Program-made: the position numbers and the translations under genes
Notes under the pieces: model-generated
What the model saw: the letters and a program-made list of their open reading frames with translations, nothing else
The model's database searches: none
Told to the model about the DNA's origin: nothing
Assembly: GCA_934233735.1 (NCBI GenBank)
Contig: CAKQGQ010000015.1
Location: 1 to 53,217, forward strand
Reading direction: 5' to 3'
DNA from: an uncultured Clostridia bacterium
GTDB taxonomy: Bacteria; Bacillota; Clostridia; Peptostreptococcales; Anaerovoracaceae
DNA length: 53,217 nucleotides
Shown here: positions 23,994-33,400 of the stretch, piece after piece
How the letters are laid out: the number at the start of each line of letters is the position of its first letter
Position numbering within the stretch: the first letter of the stretch is position 1

Positions 23994-25547
23994 TTATTCA
24001 TGATCCATAAACAGTTCGATAAACGGATTGAAGTAGTTTTCACCCTTTGTGCAAACGCCTTCAAGACCGTGACCACCGTCGAACGGACGCTTTACGCCAC
24101 CGAAAATACCTTTTTCGATAGTTGCAAAAAGACCCTCTTTTTCAACTTCTGCAAGGAGTGCATCAGCTTTGCCTAAAACTTCCTGTGCTCTCTTCTGAAT
24201 GATACCGTCTTTCTTGAATTCAACTTCGTCACCGATGTGCTTGCAGTTGTTGAAGATGTACTTCGCGTTTTCAATGGAGAGGTATCTGTCCTGCATATGC
24301 GGTGTGTGGATAGCTTCTGTAAGCATACCTAACAGCTGCAGGGACTGACCGGACCAGATTGCTACTAAGTTGAACAGAGCATCCTGGATGTGGCCTTTGA
24401 AGATGTTTCCTGTCATGAACTTTGTAGGCGGCATGTATTTTAATCTTGCGTTCGGGAAGATTTCTCTTGCCATGATAGCCTGTGATAATTCAAGAAGGAA
24501 GCCGTCTTCTGTATTAGGATCCATTTCGAAAGCGTGACCAAGACCCATCTGATTTTCCGGAATGTTAGCAAGTACAGCGAACTGTTCGTTGATGAACTGG
24601 GAAGCTGTTACTGTGTGAGCTGCTTCGATTGCGTCGTCAGTTGTAAGGTAGTTGTCTTCGCCGGAGTTGAAGATGATTCCGCAGTATCCGATGATAACTC
24701 TGGACATGAACTGGTCAACCAGTGTTCTCTGCATGTTGATGTCTCTGAACAGGATGCCGTAGATTGCGTCGTTAAGCATAACGTCAAGTCTTTCAAGAGC
24801 ACCCATTGCAGCGATTTCAGGCATGCACATGCCGGAGGAGTAGTTACATAATCTGATGTATCTGCCAACTTCTTCACCAACTTCGTCAAGAGCTTTTCTC
24901 ATGATTCTGAAGTTTTCCTGAGTTGCGTATGTACCGCCGAAACCTTCTGTTGTCGGGCCATAAGGTACATAGTCAAGCAGGGACTGTGCAGTTGTTCTGA
25001 TAACAGCGATGATATCAGCACCCTGTCTTGCAGCAGCCTGTGCCTGGATAACATCTTCGTAGATATTTCCTGTTGCTACGATTACATAGAGATAAGGTTC
25101 CGGACCTTCCCCGATTGTATCAAGGTATTCTTTTCTCTTAGCCTTCTGCATATCGATTCTTTCGAATGTCTTCTTGATAGCCGGCTTTAATGCTTCAGCA
25201 GCTTCTGCCTGTGAGCAAGTCGGAAGCTTTGTGAGTTCAAGCTTTCCTGCTGCGATTTCCTCAGCAATTTCCTGAGGTTCTTTGCCTGTCTGAACGATTG
25301 CGTTTCCAATCCAGTAAGCAGCGCCTGTAGGAAGTGCTCCTGCTTCTTTGATGTGGTCTACAACGACATTCGGAAGCGGTGTTTCAAGTTCGTCAACACC
25401 GTCAATACCTAAAAGTCTTACAATTGTTCTTTCGGTTGACACTGTTGTATGACGCTCGATGAATTCCTGCATGTCATGCGCGATGTTAGCGGCATGCTGG
25501 CGAGCGCTGTCAACAACTTTTGGGTCAATGTTAAGTTTGCTTTTCAT
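23994..25547 (-). CDS. kamD: lysine 5,6-aminomutase alpha subunit
   Basis: This protein of about 517 aa is the large TIM-barrel subunit that, with KamE, forms the adenosylcobalamin/PLP-dependent lysine 5,6-aminomutase. Recognisable stretches include PLPNVVVDHIKEAGALPTGAAYWIGN and a long conserved C-terminal half. The start taken is the ATG at 25547, which has AAGGAG 8-9 nt upstream; an ATG six codons earlier overlaps the kamC stop region and would place that ribosome site inside the gene. It lies 14 nt after kamC and 14 nt before kamE, as in other lysine fermentation clusters. Confidence 0.95.
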   Translation of the reverse strand: MKSKLNIDPKVVDSARQHAANIAHDMQEFIERHTTVSTERTIVRLLGIDGVDELETPLPNVVVDHIKEAGALPTGAAYWIGNAIVQTGKEPQEIAEEIAAGKLELTKLPTCSQAEAAEALKPAIKKTFERIDMQKAKRKEYLDTIGEGPEPYLYVIVATGNIYEDVIQAQAAARQGADIIAVIRTTAQSLLDYVPYGPTTEGFGGTYATQENFRIMRKALDEVGEEVGRYIRLCNYSSGMCMPEIAAMGALERLDVMLNDAIYGILFRDINMQRTLVDQFMSRVIIGYCGIIFNSGEDNYLTTDDAIEAAHTVTASQFINEQFAVLANIPENQMGLGHAFEMDPNTEDGFLLELSQAIMAREIFPNARLKYMPPTKFMTGNIFKGHIQDALFNLVAIWSGQSLQLLGMLTEAIHTPHMQDRYLSIENAKYIFNNCKHIGDEVEFKKDGIIQKRAQEVLGKADALLAEVEKEGLFATIEKGIFGGVKRPFDGGHGLEGVCTKGENYFNPFIELFMDHE

Positions 25548-25561
25548 CCTTATTCTCCTTA

Positions 25562-27310
25562 TCACATGTATTTTTTCGCACCCTCGATAATCTCCCTGTT
25601 GATTCCCAACATGGCAGCTATGCTGAGGGCTTCCTTTGGAACTTGGGTTTTATTATCCACACGGTACAGACGATAGTCCATATGCTTGGATATTATATTT
25701 ATCCTGTCACGACGGTTTGCGTACTGGATTTCACGGTTCAAAAGGTCAAAGTTGCAGTCAGAAAGTCCTCTGACCTGCATATTTACAATGCCTTCGCGCT
25801 CCGTGACCGACTCAAAATGCGTCGTAATCAGGGAAATATACGGTTTTTCAATCAGGTAATCGACCAGACTCTTCGTCAGTGCCGTACCCTCGGTCGGGTT
25901 GGTTCCCGACGCAATTTCATCAATTAGGATTAAGCTTCTTTCCTGTCCACGGTCCAAAATCTCCTTGAGTTCTTCCATCTCAGAGCCAAAGCTGGATAAG
26001 CCTCTTTCCACAGACTGGGAATCGCCGATTAAAATCTGCATATAATTCGACAGACCAATCCTTGCACTCTTAGCCGGTACGAAGAATCCATACTGCGCCA
26101 TAATCGGAACCTGTCCGGCAAGTTTCAGCGAAATTGTCTTTCCGCCCATGTTTGCCCCGGTAATCAAGGTCACGCCGTCTTTCAGCTCCAATGAAATCGG
26201 GCAGTAGGTCTTGCCCTTTTCCCGAATCACATCTTCAACCTGAATGTTTCTTCCGTCCTCGAACTCGATGATGTGTTCATCGACGATTTCCGGCTTCGTC
26301 AGGTCATGACGGATGGAATAAACGGCTCTTGCGAGTGCCAAATCAAGCGCACCGATTTTTTCGCAGTTTTCTAAAAGCACCTCGGCTTTTTCCGAAATTT
26401 TCTTCGAAAGCACGCCGCGCACTCTTTCTTCTTCTTCCTCAATCTGCGCATTGATTTCTTCTATTTCATTGACATATTTGTAAATTTCTTCAGTCGGTTT
26501 CAGCTGCAGCGTTACGCTCATATAGTCCTGGTCGACAATTTCGAGCTCCGGCAGTGCCTGAATCCTCTCAAAATCCGGATTTGACTTTGCCAGCACGATG
26601 TCAAACTTCGGTGTAAGCTGCACGCCTTGTGTTTTTCTGAGTTCTTCTCGCTTTTGCTTCTGCTCCTTGCGAATCAGAATCTCATATTCGCGCTTCTTTC
26701 CGCGAAGTTCGGTCAGTTTCGCACTGAACTCATTGTATATGTAGAAAGTGTTCATGCGGTCGCCTGTCGGATCCAGCTCGTCGAGCAAATCCTCCGTGTC
26801 CGTCAGGAAATATTCCTCCGGCACGGTATTTACAACCTGCGCGTCTTTCTCTTCTCCGTTTTCCGCAGCAAGACCCTCTGCACCGTCTCCGGCAGGTTTG
26901 CACTCCGAAACGCAGTGTGCGCCTTTATAATCGCCGACTTCATGCTCAATCGTCAGCTTTCTGAGCTGTCTCATCTGCAAAAGCAGCGACTTCACCTCAT
27001 AAAGTTCCACGGTCGAAAGCGCCGTGCTTCCGCTTCTCTGCACGGTCAGCGTCGGATCTTTCATTTCCATGAAAACTTCCTGCATTTTATCCGTCAGGAC
27101 TTTATTCTGTCTGACGAAATGTATCATGTGCTCCACACGGTCAAGCTCGGCTCTGAGCTCTGCTTCCTCGCCCGGATAGAACGGCTGAATTTCTTTCAGT
27201 TGTTTCTTCCCAAAAGGTGTATTCAAATCCAGATTGAACATAATGTAATCAAGACCCGTCTCTTTTCTGGTCTTTACATTTGCCAGTCTTCTGTTTGTTC
27301 CCTGTTTCAT
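25562..27310 (-). CDS. kamC: KamC, MutS-like ATPase of the lysine aminomutase cluster
   Basis: This protein of about 582 aa resembles the C-terminal half of MutS: a coiled-coil/lever region (about 90-330) and an ATPase domain with Walker A GANMGGKTIS and Walker B LILIDEIASGTNPTEG. There is no N-terminal mismatch-recognition domain. In lysine fermentation clusters this gene and kamB are proposed to reactivate the B12-dependent aminomutase rather than repair DNA. The start is the ATG at 27310, with GAGGATG upstream, 2 nt after the kamB stop. The upstream in-frame extension lies inside kamB and was rejected. Confidence 0.87.
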   Translation of the reverse strand: MKQGTNRRLANVKTRKETGLDYIMFNLDLNTPFGKKQLKEIQPFYPGEEAELRAELDRVEHMIHFVRQNKVLTDKMQEVFMEMKDPTLTVQRSGSTALSTVELYEVKSLLLQMRQLRKLTIEHEVGDYKGAHCVSECKPAGDGAEGLAAENGEEKDAQVVNTVPEEYFLTDTEDLLDELDPTGDRMNTFYIYNEFSAKLTELRGKKREYEILIRKEQKQKREELRKTQGVQLTPKFDIVLAKSNPDFERIQALPELEIVDQDYMSVTLQLKPTEEIYKYVNEIEEINAQIEEEEERVRGVLSKKISEKAEVLLENCEKIGALDLALARAVYSIRHDLTKPEIVDEHIIEFEDGRNIQVEDVIREKGKTYCPISLELKDGVTLITGANMGGKTISLKLAGQVPIMAQYGFFVPAKSARIGLSNYMQILIGDSQSVERGLSSFGSEMEELKEILDRGQERSLILIDEIASGTNPTEGTALTKSLVDYLIEKPYISLITTHFESVTEREGIVNMQVRGLSDCNFDLLNREIQYANRRDRINIISKHMDYRLYRVDNKTQVPKEALSIAAMLGINREIIEGAKKYM

Positions 27311-27312
27311 TC

Positions 27313-28332
27313 TTACATCCTCACATCTATGATTGGAATGTCCGGAATCGCCTTCTGCATCTCTTCTAAGAGAATTCTGTTGTCGAAGGTGTATCCCGCC
27401 GGAGCCCACGGGTTCACGGTAATCGCTGCAATTTCAATGTTCTTAAGCACGCATGGGCGGAAACCTTTTTTGCGGAAAATCCCCCAGTCCATCGCATTCA
27501 CAAAAATCTTCGTCGGATCTTTGAGAACGAAACGCACCTGCTTGAGATTCTTTAAATTGATGTCTGAAATTACGCTGTTGGTAAATGCTCCGGGTATATA
27601 TATATATCTTGTATCCTCATTGATGGCTCCGTTGATTTCCTTCGCTGCTCCCAGCCCTGTAACAAGGTCGAGCTTCGTAATCGTTCCGTCCTCATCAACA
27701 AGCATAATCTTGTCGTCAAAGTTATTGTTTTCGATTGCATCTCTGATTGCGCCTTCTTCAAGCTCCGGCGTTCTGTAGAGATTTACGATGTGTGCAGTTT
27801 CTTCCACAACCTTGCTCATCGTTCTGGAAAGAACCGCTCCTGTTGAAAGTATGATTGCATCCGATGTGTCCGGTGATGCAATGGTTTTTCTGTCGATTGC
27901 GCCGTCAATCAAAATCAGCTGACAGCCAAGTCCGAGCATATCCTCGCAAAGGAGTCTCTGCTCTGCATTAATAACGGGTCCTGCAATCTGCACATAACCG
28001 GCTTCTCTGACTTTACAAATCAGAAGTTCGCCTATGGCAGTGGAGTATTTCGTCTTTCTGATTACTTCAAGACCTGCATCCGCAAGTTCGTATAAAAGTG
28101 CCGGCACCGCAGCCAGCATCCCCTCTTCCAGATAAACTCTCGGTTTTTCCGTTCCGGTAACAAGGTCCTGCGTCTCTCCGTCTCTGCCCGTCGAGGTAAT
28201 TCCCAAAACAACTCCCTCGTCGATTGCTTCCTCAATCAGGTAATTGAGCGCCGTTGTCTTTCCCGCGTTTTTCGCCATTCCGACAATGGAAATTGTTTTA
28301 TATTTCGTTGATAAGTCGTAGAGTATACCCAT
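27313..28332 (-). CDS. kamB: KamB, P-loop protein of the lysine aminomutase cluster
   Basis: This 339-aa protein carries a P-loop near the N-terminus (GMAKNAGKTT, G18 to T27) and the conserved LILIDGAIDRK segment that could serve as a Walker B-type strand. It is found only with lysine aminomutase genes, between kamA and kamC, and is annotated in that context as a reactivase subunit. That role is established mainly by association; biochemical proof is thin. It starts 96 nt after kamA, with a hairpin in the gap, and is followed 2 nt later by kamC. Confidence 0.85.
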   Translation of the reverse strand: MGILYDLSTKYKTISIVGMAKNAGKTTALNYLIEEAIDEGVVLGITSTGRDGETQDLVTGTEKPRVYLEEGMLAAVPALLYELADAGLEVIRKTKYSTAIGELLICKVREAGYVQIAGPVINAEQRLLCEDMLGLGCQLILIDGAIDRKTIASPDTSDAIILSTGAVLSRTMSKVVEETAHIVNLYRTPELEEGAIRDAIENNNFDDKIMLVDEDGTITKLDLVTGLGAAKEINGAINEDTRYIYIPGAFTNSVISDINLKNLKQVRFVLKDPTKIFVNAMDWGIFRKKGFRPCVLKNIEIAAITVNPWAPAGYTFDNRILLEEMQKAIPDIPIIDVRM

Positions 28333-28357
28333 TTTTCAGTAATATCCTTTATCACAC

Positions 28358-28387
28358 CTATAGGGGGCCGAAACCGGTCCCCTATAG
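28358..28387 (-). other. intercistronic hairpin kamA-kamB
   Basis: CTATAGGGG (28358-28366) pairs with CCCCTATAG (28379-28387). No U-tract follows on the minus strand. It may be a processing or stability point setting the ratio of kamA to the downstream genes. Confidence 0.55.
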
Positions 28388-28428
28388 ATACATTTAATTT
28401 TATAGCCGCACAATTCCGGCGTTCGGAA

Positions 28429-29688
28429 TTAGTGCTGGTTTCTTTCGTGTCTTGCAAGGTGTGCAGGCTCGATCGTCTTGATTTCAGGACCTTCACCGAG
28501 TGCAGATACACCCTGATATTTGTAAGTTCTCTTGCCTGTGCAGAAGTCGCATTTGCAAGGAAGATCCGGAAGGCTCGGTTCTGTGTATGTAGTAATGATA
28601 CCTTCGTAGTTTCTCAGGATTACCTTGTGCGGAGTCTGAGAAATTACATACTGAGGCATTACAGGAGTCTTACCGCCACCACCAGGAGCGTCAACTACAA
28701 ATGTAGGAACTGCATAGCCGGAAGTGTGTCCTCTTAAACCTTCCATGATCTCGATACCCTTGGAAACCGGAGTTCTGAAGTGTTCGATACCCATTGAAAG
28801 GTCGCAGATGTAGATGTAGTAAGGTCTTACTCTGTTCTTTACTAACTGGTGAACTAAGTCTCTCATGATGTGCTTACAATCGTTTACGCCACGAAGTAAT
28901 ACGGACTGGTTGCCAAGAGGAATACCTGCGTCAGCCAGCTTTCTTAAAGCTTCCATAGCTGTCGGAGTCATTTCCTTCGGATGGTTGAAGTGAGTGTTTA
29001 ACCAGATTGGGTGGTATTTCTTCAGCATGTTAACAAGGTTGTCAGTAATTCTCATAGGCATTACAACCGGAGTTCTGGAACCTAATCTTACGATTTCAAC
29101 ATGAGGAATCTTTCTTAATTCGCTGATGATGTATTCTAATGTTTCATCTTCTACGCAAAGTGCGTCGCCGCCGGAAAGAAGGACGTCTCTAACCTGAGGA
29201 GTCTTTCTGATGTATTCGATACAAGCGTCAATATCTTCTCTGGATCTTGCGCCGTCAGTTTCGCCTGCAAGTCTTCTTCTTGTGCAGTGTCTGCAGTACA
29301 TGGAGCACTGGTCAGTGATTAAGAATAAAACTCTGTCCGGATATCTGTGAGTTAAGCCAGGAGCCGGGGAGTCAGCATCTTCATGTAACGGGTCCATATC
29401 GTCTGCTTCGGATCTGTGCATTTCTGCCAGTGTAGGAACAGCCTGCATTCTGATCGGGCATCTCGGATCGTCCGGGTCCATAAGGGAAGCATAGTAAGGA
29501 GTAATACCTACTCTGAATCCACCCATAACCTTTTCGATATCAGCTTTTTCCTGCTCAGTTAAATTAACAACTTTCGCAATGTCTTCTACAGTTGAAAGTC
29601 TGTGTTCAACCTGCCAATGCCAGTCATTCCACTGTTCGTCTGTAACATCCTTAAAAAGAGGAATGTCTTTCCAATTTCTAACAGCCAT
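28429..29688 (-). CDS. kamA: L-lysine 2,3-aminomutase
   Basis: This 419-aa radical-SAM enzyme converts L-lysine to L-beta-lysine, the first step of the pathway. The [4Fe-4S] motif CSMYCRHC is at C128, C132 and C135. The PLP lysine sits in VVDAPGGGGK (K340), and the C-terminal Cys cluster PCKCDFC fits the zinc site of the family. Length matches known KamA. It has AAGGAG before its ATG and lies between kdd and kamB in one transcription unit. No unusual residues were noticed. Confidence 0.96.
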   Translation of the reverse strand: MAVRNWKDIPLFKDVTDEQWNDWHWQVEHRLSTVEDIAKVVNLTEQEKADIEKVMGGFRVGITPYYASLMDPDDPRCPIRMQAVPTLAEMHRSEADDMDPLHEDADSPAPGLTHRYPDRVLFLITDQCSMYCRHCTRRRLAGETDGARSREDIDACIEYIRKTPQVRDVLLSGGDALCVEDETLEYIISELRKIPHVEIVRLGSRTPVVMPMRITDNLVNMLKKYHPIWLNTHFNHPKEMTPTAMEALRKLADAGIPLGNQSVLLRGVNDCKHIMRDLVHQLVKNRVRPYYIYICDLSMGIEHFRTPVSKGIEIMEGLRGHTSGYAVPTFVVDAPGGGGKTPVMPQYVISQTPHKVILRNYEGIITTYTEPSLPDLPCKCDFCTGKRTYKYQGVSALGEGPEIKTIEPAHLARHERNQH

Positions 29689-29728
29689 CTTTTAATCTCC
29701 TTTAAATTTCAAATTCAACATTTGGAAT

Positions 29729-29762
29729 GGAATCCTGCAGGAAGCAAGCCCCGCAGGATTCC
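29729..29762 (-). other. intercistronic hairpin kdd-kamA
   Basis: GGAATCCTGC (29729-29738) and GCAGGATTCC (29753-29762) form a perfect 10-bp stem in the gap between kdd and kamA. No U-tract follows, so an mRNA processing or protective role is more likely than termination. Confidence 0.55.
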
Positions 29763-29797
29763 TTTGATAAATATCTTGAGCTATTTTTATTTCGAAA

Positions 29798-30859
29798 TTA
29801 TGCGTACATTTCTTCGAATAAAGCCTTAAGACCAGGGTTTTCTCTTAAGCACTGAAGAGTGATTGCAGCGTGACCCTTAGTGTAGCCGTTACCGATGATC
29901 ATTGTAACGTCTTTGCCAACGCCTTCAGCACCGAGAGCTGCCTTCGTGAAGGAAGTAGCCATGGAGAAGAAGTAAACAACGCCGTCATCCTTACAGGAAA
30001 GGATGGAAGCCATTTCTGTATTTTCGATGGATACGCAGTTGATAACTACGTCGAATAATTCGCCATTAGTTAATTCCATGGACTTGTTGTAGAATCCAAC
30101 AGCATCTGTAGCGTCCATGTGGAAGTATTCGTCAGCAAGGTTGAGAGCTTTAGCTCTGTCTTCGGACTTCTGGGAACCAGCAGCACATACTACTAAACCA
30201 GTAACGCCAGCTCTCTTCTTAGCTTCGTGTAAGCAAAGGAGACCGGACTTTCCGCCGCCACCGATGATAAGAACTTTCTGACCGGACTGTACTAACTTAG
30301 CAGTCTGAGCAGGAGCTCCAGCAACGTCTAATGCAGATAATGCAGTCTTTTCAGGCATATCATCCGGAATGATTCCGTAGATACCGGACTGGAATAAGAT
30401 AGCCTTACCCTTGATGTCAACCTGGTCGATAGCAGGTCTCATTTCGATGATTTCATCGATTCTTAACGGAGTTAAGGAAAGGGATACTAATGTAGCAATC
30501 TTGTCGCCAACCTTTAAGTCGCCAACATAGTTCGGGCCAACTTCTTCAACTGTACCAAGAAGCATTCCGCCGGAACCTGTCCAAGGGTTTTTATGCTTAC
30601 CAGCGTGAGCAACGATTTCCATCATCTTAGCGCCGATCTTGTCCATTTCTTCCTTAGTTGTAACTTCTGCAGGCTTCTTGTCTAAAACTCTTCTAACGAT
30701 TTCTGTGAAAGAAGCGGAGTCGATATTTAAAGTTTTAACATCGATAAGTACTTCGTTGTCATAGATTTCCATTGTGTTATCAATAACATCAGCCGGCTGC
30801 GGTAATACTCCCTTCGGAGAGATTACACGGTGTGTACCATAAGGGCATCCTTTTTTCAT
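29798..30859 (-). CDS. kdd: L-erythro-3,5-diaminohexanoate dehydrogenase
   Basis: This 353-aa protein belongs to the MDR-like Kdd family, which oxidatively deaminates 3,5-diaminohexanoate to 3-keto-5-aminohexanoate with NAD(P)+. It has GKHKNPWTGSGGMLLGTVEEVG near residue 90 and a nucleotide-binding loop VLIIGGGGKSGLLCL near residue 200. It is the first gene of the minus-strand operon, about 200 nt after a -24/-12 promoter, with AGGAGG before the ATG. Its N-terminal three quarters are clearly related to the sensor half of the adjacent regulator. Confidence 0.94.
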   Translation of the reverse strand: MKKGCPYGTHRVISPKGVLPQPADVIDNTMEIYDNEVLIDVKTLNIDSASFTEIVRRVLDKKPAEVTTKEEMDKIGAKMMEIVAHAGKHKNPWTGSGGMLLGTVEEVGPNYVGDLKVGDKIATLVSLSLTPLRIDEIIEMRPAIDQVDIKGKAILFQSGIYGIIPDDMPEKTALSALDVAGAPAQTAKLVQSGQKVLIIGGGGKSGLLCLHEAKKRAGVTGLVVCAAGSQKSEDRAKALNLADEYFHMDATDAVGFYNKSMELTNGELFDVVINCVSIENTEMASILSCKDDGVVYFFSMATSFTKAALGAEGVGKDVTMIIGNGYTKGHAAITLQCLRENPGLKALFEEMYA

Positions 30860-31073
30860 TTTATTTTCCTCCTAGAAAAAATATAGATTTTATTTTATGC
30901 GCCTGTTTCGCGATTAACCTGTTGTGGCTGCGACGCAGGGGCATAACTTACTATGTTAATTATATAACATCAGGGCCGGATTTACCATAGCAAAAATGTT
31001 TTTTTGATGAACATTTTACATGGCTCACCTTTCGCAGCAGTAAACTACTACCTTTTCACCCAATATTAATTAA

Positions 31074-31089
31074 AGCAAATTTTATGCCA
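31074..31089 (-). promoter_or_regulatory. sigma-54 promoter of the kdd-kamABCDE operon
   Basis: On the minus strand the sequence reads TGGCAT-AAAAT-TTGCT, against the consensus TGGCAC-N5-TTGCW: one mismatch with the required spacing. Transcription would start near 31062, leaving a 200-nt leader before kdd. The inverted-repeat activator site lies about 135-150 nt upstream, a usual distance for a sigma-54 enhancer. Confidence 0.8.
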
Positions 31090-31224
31090 ACACCCTTGTT
31101 TTTTCGACACTTTTGTTCTATGCTCCAAAGTCCCCTTTTTATGCGGACCTCAGCCCCTTTCCTTTTCCCATCTGTTTTGTATACATCAAATTTCCGAACC
31201 GTTTTAGTTTCATAACGAAAAATA

Positions 31225-31244
31225 GCGAACACAATTCGGTTCGC
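31225..31244. promoter_or_regulatory. activator binding site (UAS) upstream of kdd
   Basis: GCGAAC (31225-31230) and GTTCGC (31239-31244) are perfect inverted repeats separated by 8 nt. The 17-nt core GAACACAATTCGGTTCG recurs with one change at 33355-33371, upstream of kal. Sites on both sides of the regulator gene, each facing a -24/-12 promoter, point to binding by that regulator. Confidence 0.72.
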
Positions 31245-31261
31245 CATCTTTTTTCTGTTTT

Positions 31262-33331
31262 TTATTCAATTTCGTACTTCTTTTTCTTCCTGACAAGCTG
31301 CGTCTGACTGACCCCGATCGCCTTTGCAGTCTTTCGTGTCGAGCCATACTTTTCGCACGCATACTTAATCAGACCTTTTTCATACTCTTCAACTGCATGC
31401 TGCAAGTCGATTTCCGGCTCTTTTTCAGCGCCGTCAAGTTCTTCTCTCCCAAAATTTCCGCCTTCAAAGAGTTCTCCGTGATTGTCACGCATCACATCCA
31501 TCAGGGTAATATCCTCGCCCTGTGCTGAAATCATAAGCCTCTGTACAGCATTTTCAAGCTCACGGACATTGCCCGGCCACGGCTGACGCTTCATGTAATC
31601 CATTGCGCTTTCAGTGATGCCCCGGTTTGTTCCGAATTTCTTTCCGTACTTCGAGAGGAAAAGGTTCACAAGTGCCGGAATATCATCCGTTCTTTCCGCC
31701 AGATCCGGAATGCGAATCGGTACAACATTAAGTCTGTAATACAGGTCGCGCCTGAAAAGTCCCTCTTCCACGAATTTTTCAAGGTCTCGATTGGTTGCAG
31801 ATATAATTCTGACATTCGTCTTAATCGGAGTCGTTCCGCCAACCCTGTAAAATTCACCATCCTGAATGACACGAAGTAGTTTGGCCTGCATTTCCAGCGG
31901 CAGCTCGCCGATTTCATCAAGGAACATAACGCCATTGTTTGCCGTTTCGAAATATCCCTTCTTTCCGGTTGCATTCGCTCCGGTAAACGCACCCTTCTCA
32001 TAGCCGAAAAACTCTGATTCAATCAGGTTCGGCGAAATCGCTCCGCAGTTGATTTTTACAAATGCCTGCATCTTTCGGTCACTGCTTTTCTGAATCAGAT
32101 TCGCCACCTTTTCTTTGCCGACGCCGGTCGAACCGAAGATAATGACATTACAGTCATATTTGGACACCCTCATGATTTCTTCCATGACCATCTGCATTGC
32201 TCTCGACTTAAAGACAAAATCCTCAGTCAGGCTTTTTTCAACAAGGGACTTCGTGTATGGGCTCATTTCCCACTCTTCTTCCTGTCTTTCCTTAACCTTC
32301 GTAAGTGTTGAATTTTCAAAGTACGGAGCAACTTCTGCCACAAGCTGCGTATCAAATTTATCATAGTCCGTCAAAAAACCCTCTGCACTTCTTACATCCA
32401 AGTCCCTTGAAATAGATTCCGTGATATAAAGCGCGATATTCAGGTTGTTAATCAGATTCGCAAAAAGCACGGTTCCCTTCGGTTTCGTTGCCAGTATGTT
32501 AATCGTCTCCGCTCCCGGAATTTCCGCGCAGTTTACCGAAAGGTCGAACAAAGCGTCTGCATTCAGTTTTTCCAACGCTTCTACAGGTTTTAAGATATCT
32601 AAAAAGTGGATCTGATTGAACACTTTCGCAAGAAGGCTGTCAATACCGCCGCCCGAAAGCGAAATGCCTGTTTTTTTATCCAGCAGGCAGACAATTTCCC
32701 CGCTTTCACCGATTTTCCGGCGAATTGCGTAGCCGAACAAAAGGTTTGTAATCATGTTGTTTCCAACAATCAGAAAGCGGCTCTTTCCCTCGGCAAGATC
32801 GCTGAGTCTGAGCAGCGTACCCGACTGATCCAGCGCGAAAAGCAAAAGCGCCGACAAGACATTTTCCTCTACCTGTACCACCTGAATGCGGTCATGCACA
32901 ATCACATAACCCGTCGCTTCAATCTGATTAAAGGTATAGTCAATCTCGTTTATGTTCTCTATGTAAATCGGCAGCGATGCCAGCGAAGCATTGCAAATTA
33001 CAGTATCTCCGGGCTTTAATCCGTTCGGATTTTCATACTCTTTTCCGATTTCCTCCACAACGCCGCAGACCAGTCCTCCGGTGTCCGTCACCGGATTATG
33101 AAGCTTGCCTCTTCGAATTGTAATATCTATGATTTTTTGTCTGATTTTTTCCTCATTATTGTTGGTTTCTGTGCAAATCTGCTTGAAACTCGTACCCTCA
33201 AGGTGTATTCTTTTGATGGATACTCTCATCTCATCCGGATAAATGTCGCGGGCGTTGTCAAGTTTCCATGCTGAGGTAGGTAAAACATACTGTGGTTCCA
33301 GTACGCGTTTCATGCCGTAAGTCGTAGTCAT
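31262..33331 (-). CDS. sigma-54-dependent activator with Kdd-like sensor domain
   Basis: This 689-aa protein has three parts. Residues 1-350 are homologous to Kdd (shared GKxHNPxTxxGGxxxGxVEEIG block and matching VNCAEIPGAE/INCVSIENTE region), but the nucleotide loop GGGGKSG is replaced by GNNMITN, so it probably senses rather than oxidises a ligand. Residues 385-620 are an AAA+ domain with Walker A GSTGVGKE, the sigma-54 contact loop KGAFTGA, LDEIGELPLEMQ and PWPGNVRELENA. The C-terminus is a TyrR/Fis-like HTH (GSTRKTAKAIGVSQTQLVRK). It lies between the two transcription units it is expected to activate. The ATG has GGAG 10 nt upstream. An intermediate of the pathway is the likely inducer (inference). 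Confidence 0.92.
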   Translation of the reverse strand: MTTTYGMKRVLEPQYVLPTSAWKLDNARDIYPDEMRVSIKRIHLEGTSFKQICTETNNNEEKIRQKIIDITIRRGKLHNPVTDTGGLVCGVVEEIGKEYENPNGLKPGDTVICNASLASLPIYIENINEIDYTFNQIEATGYVIVHDRIQVVQVEENVLSALLLFALDQSGTLLRLSDLAEGKSRFLIVGNNMITNLLFGYAIRRKIGESGEIVCLLDKKTGISLSGGGIDSLLAKVFNQIHFLDILKPVEALEKLNADALFDLSVNCAEIPGAETINILATKPKGTVLFANLINNLNIALYITESISRDLDVRSAEGFLTDYDKFDTQLVAEVAPYFENSTLTKVKERQEEEWEMSPYTKSLVEKSLTEDFVFKSRAMQMVMEEIMRVSKYDCNVIIFGSTGVGKEKVANLIQKSSDRKMQAFVKINCGAISPNLIESEFFGYEKGAFTGANATGKKGYFETANNGVMFLDEIGELPLEMQAKLLRVIQDGEFYRVGGTTPIKTNVRIISATNRDLEKFVEEGLFRRDLYYRLNVVPIRIPDLAERTDDIPALVNLFLSKYGKKFGTNRGITESAMDYMKRQPWPGNVRELENAVQRLMISAQGEDITLMDVMRDNHGELFEGGNFGREELDGAEKEPEIDLQHAVEEYEKGLIKYACEKYGSTRKTAKAIGVSQTQLVRKKKKYEIE

Positions 33332-33335
33332 TTAA

Positions 33336-33372
33336 GGTTCGCTCCTTTTTTGGTGAACACAAATCGGTTCGT
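33336..33372. promoter_or_regulatory. activator binding site (UAS) upstream of kal, with extra half-site
   Basis: GTGAAC (33353-33358) and GTTCGT (33367-33372) are an inverted repeat with 8 nt between, matching the site at 31225-31244. A half-site GGTTCGC lies at 33336-33342 and overlaps the regulator's own ribosome-binding region, which could also let the protein limit its own synthesis. Confidence 0.7.
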
Positions 33373-33400
33373 TTTTTATCTATTTTCAATAATAAACCAT

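Noticed and set aside
25562..27310. MutS DNA mismatch repair role
   Set aside because: The mismatch-recognition domains are missing and the gene lies between kamB and kamD, so the KamC reading is better.
26627..27778. 383-codon open frame on the plus strand
   Set aside because: It runs antisense to kamC and kamB, has no ribosome site, and its text has no domain-like pattern, whereas the minus-strand frames are recognisable proteins.
30993..31017. AAAATGTT/AACATTTT inverted repeat as a second activator site before kdd
   Set aside because: It lies downstream of the predicted sigma-54 start site and does not match the GAAC-N8-GTTC sites; AT-rich palindromes of this size arise by chance.
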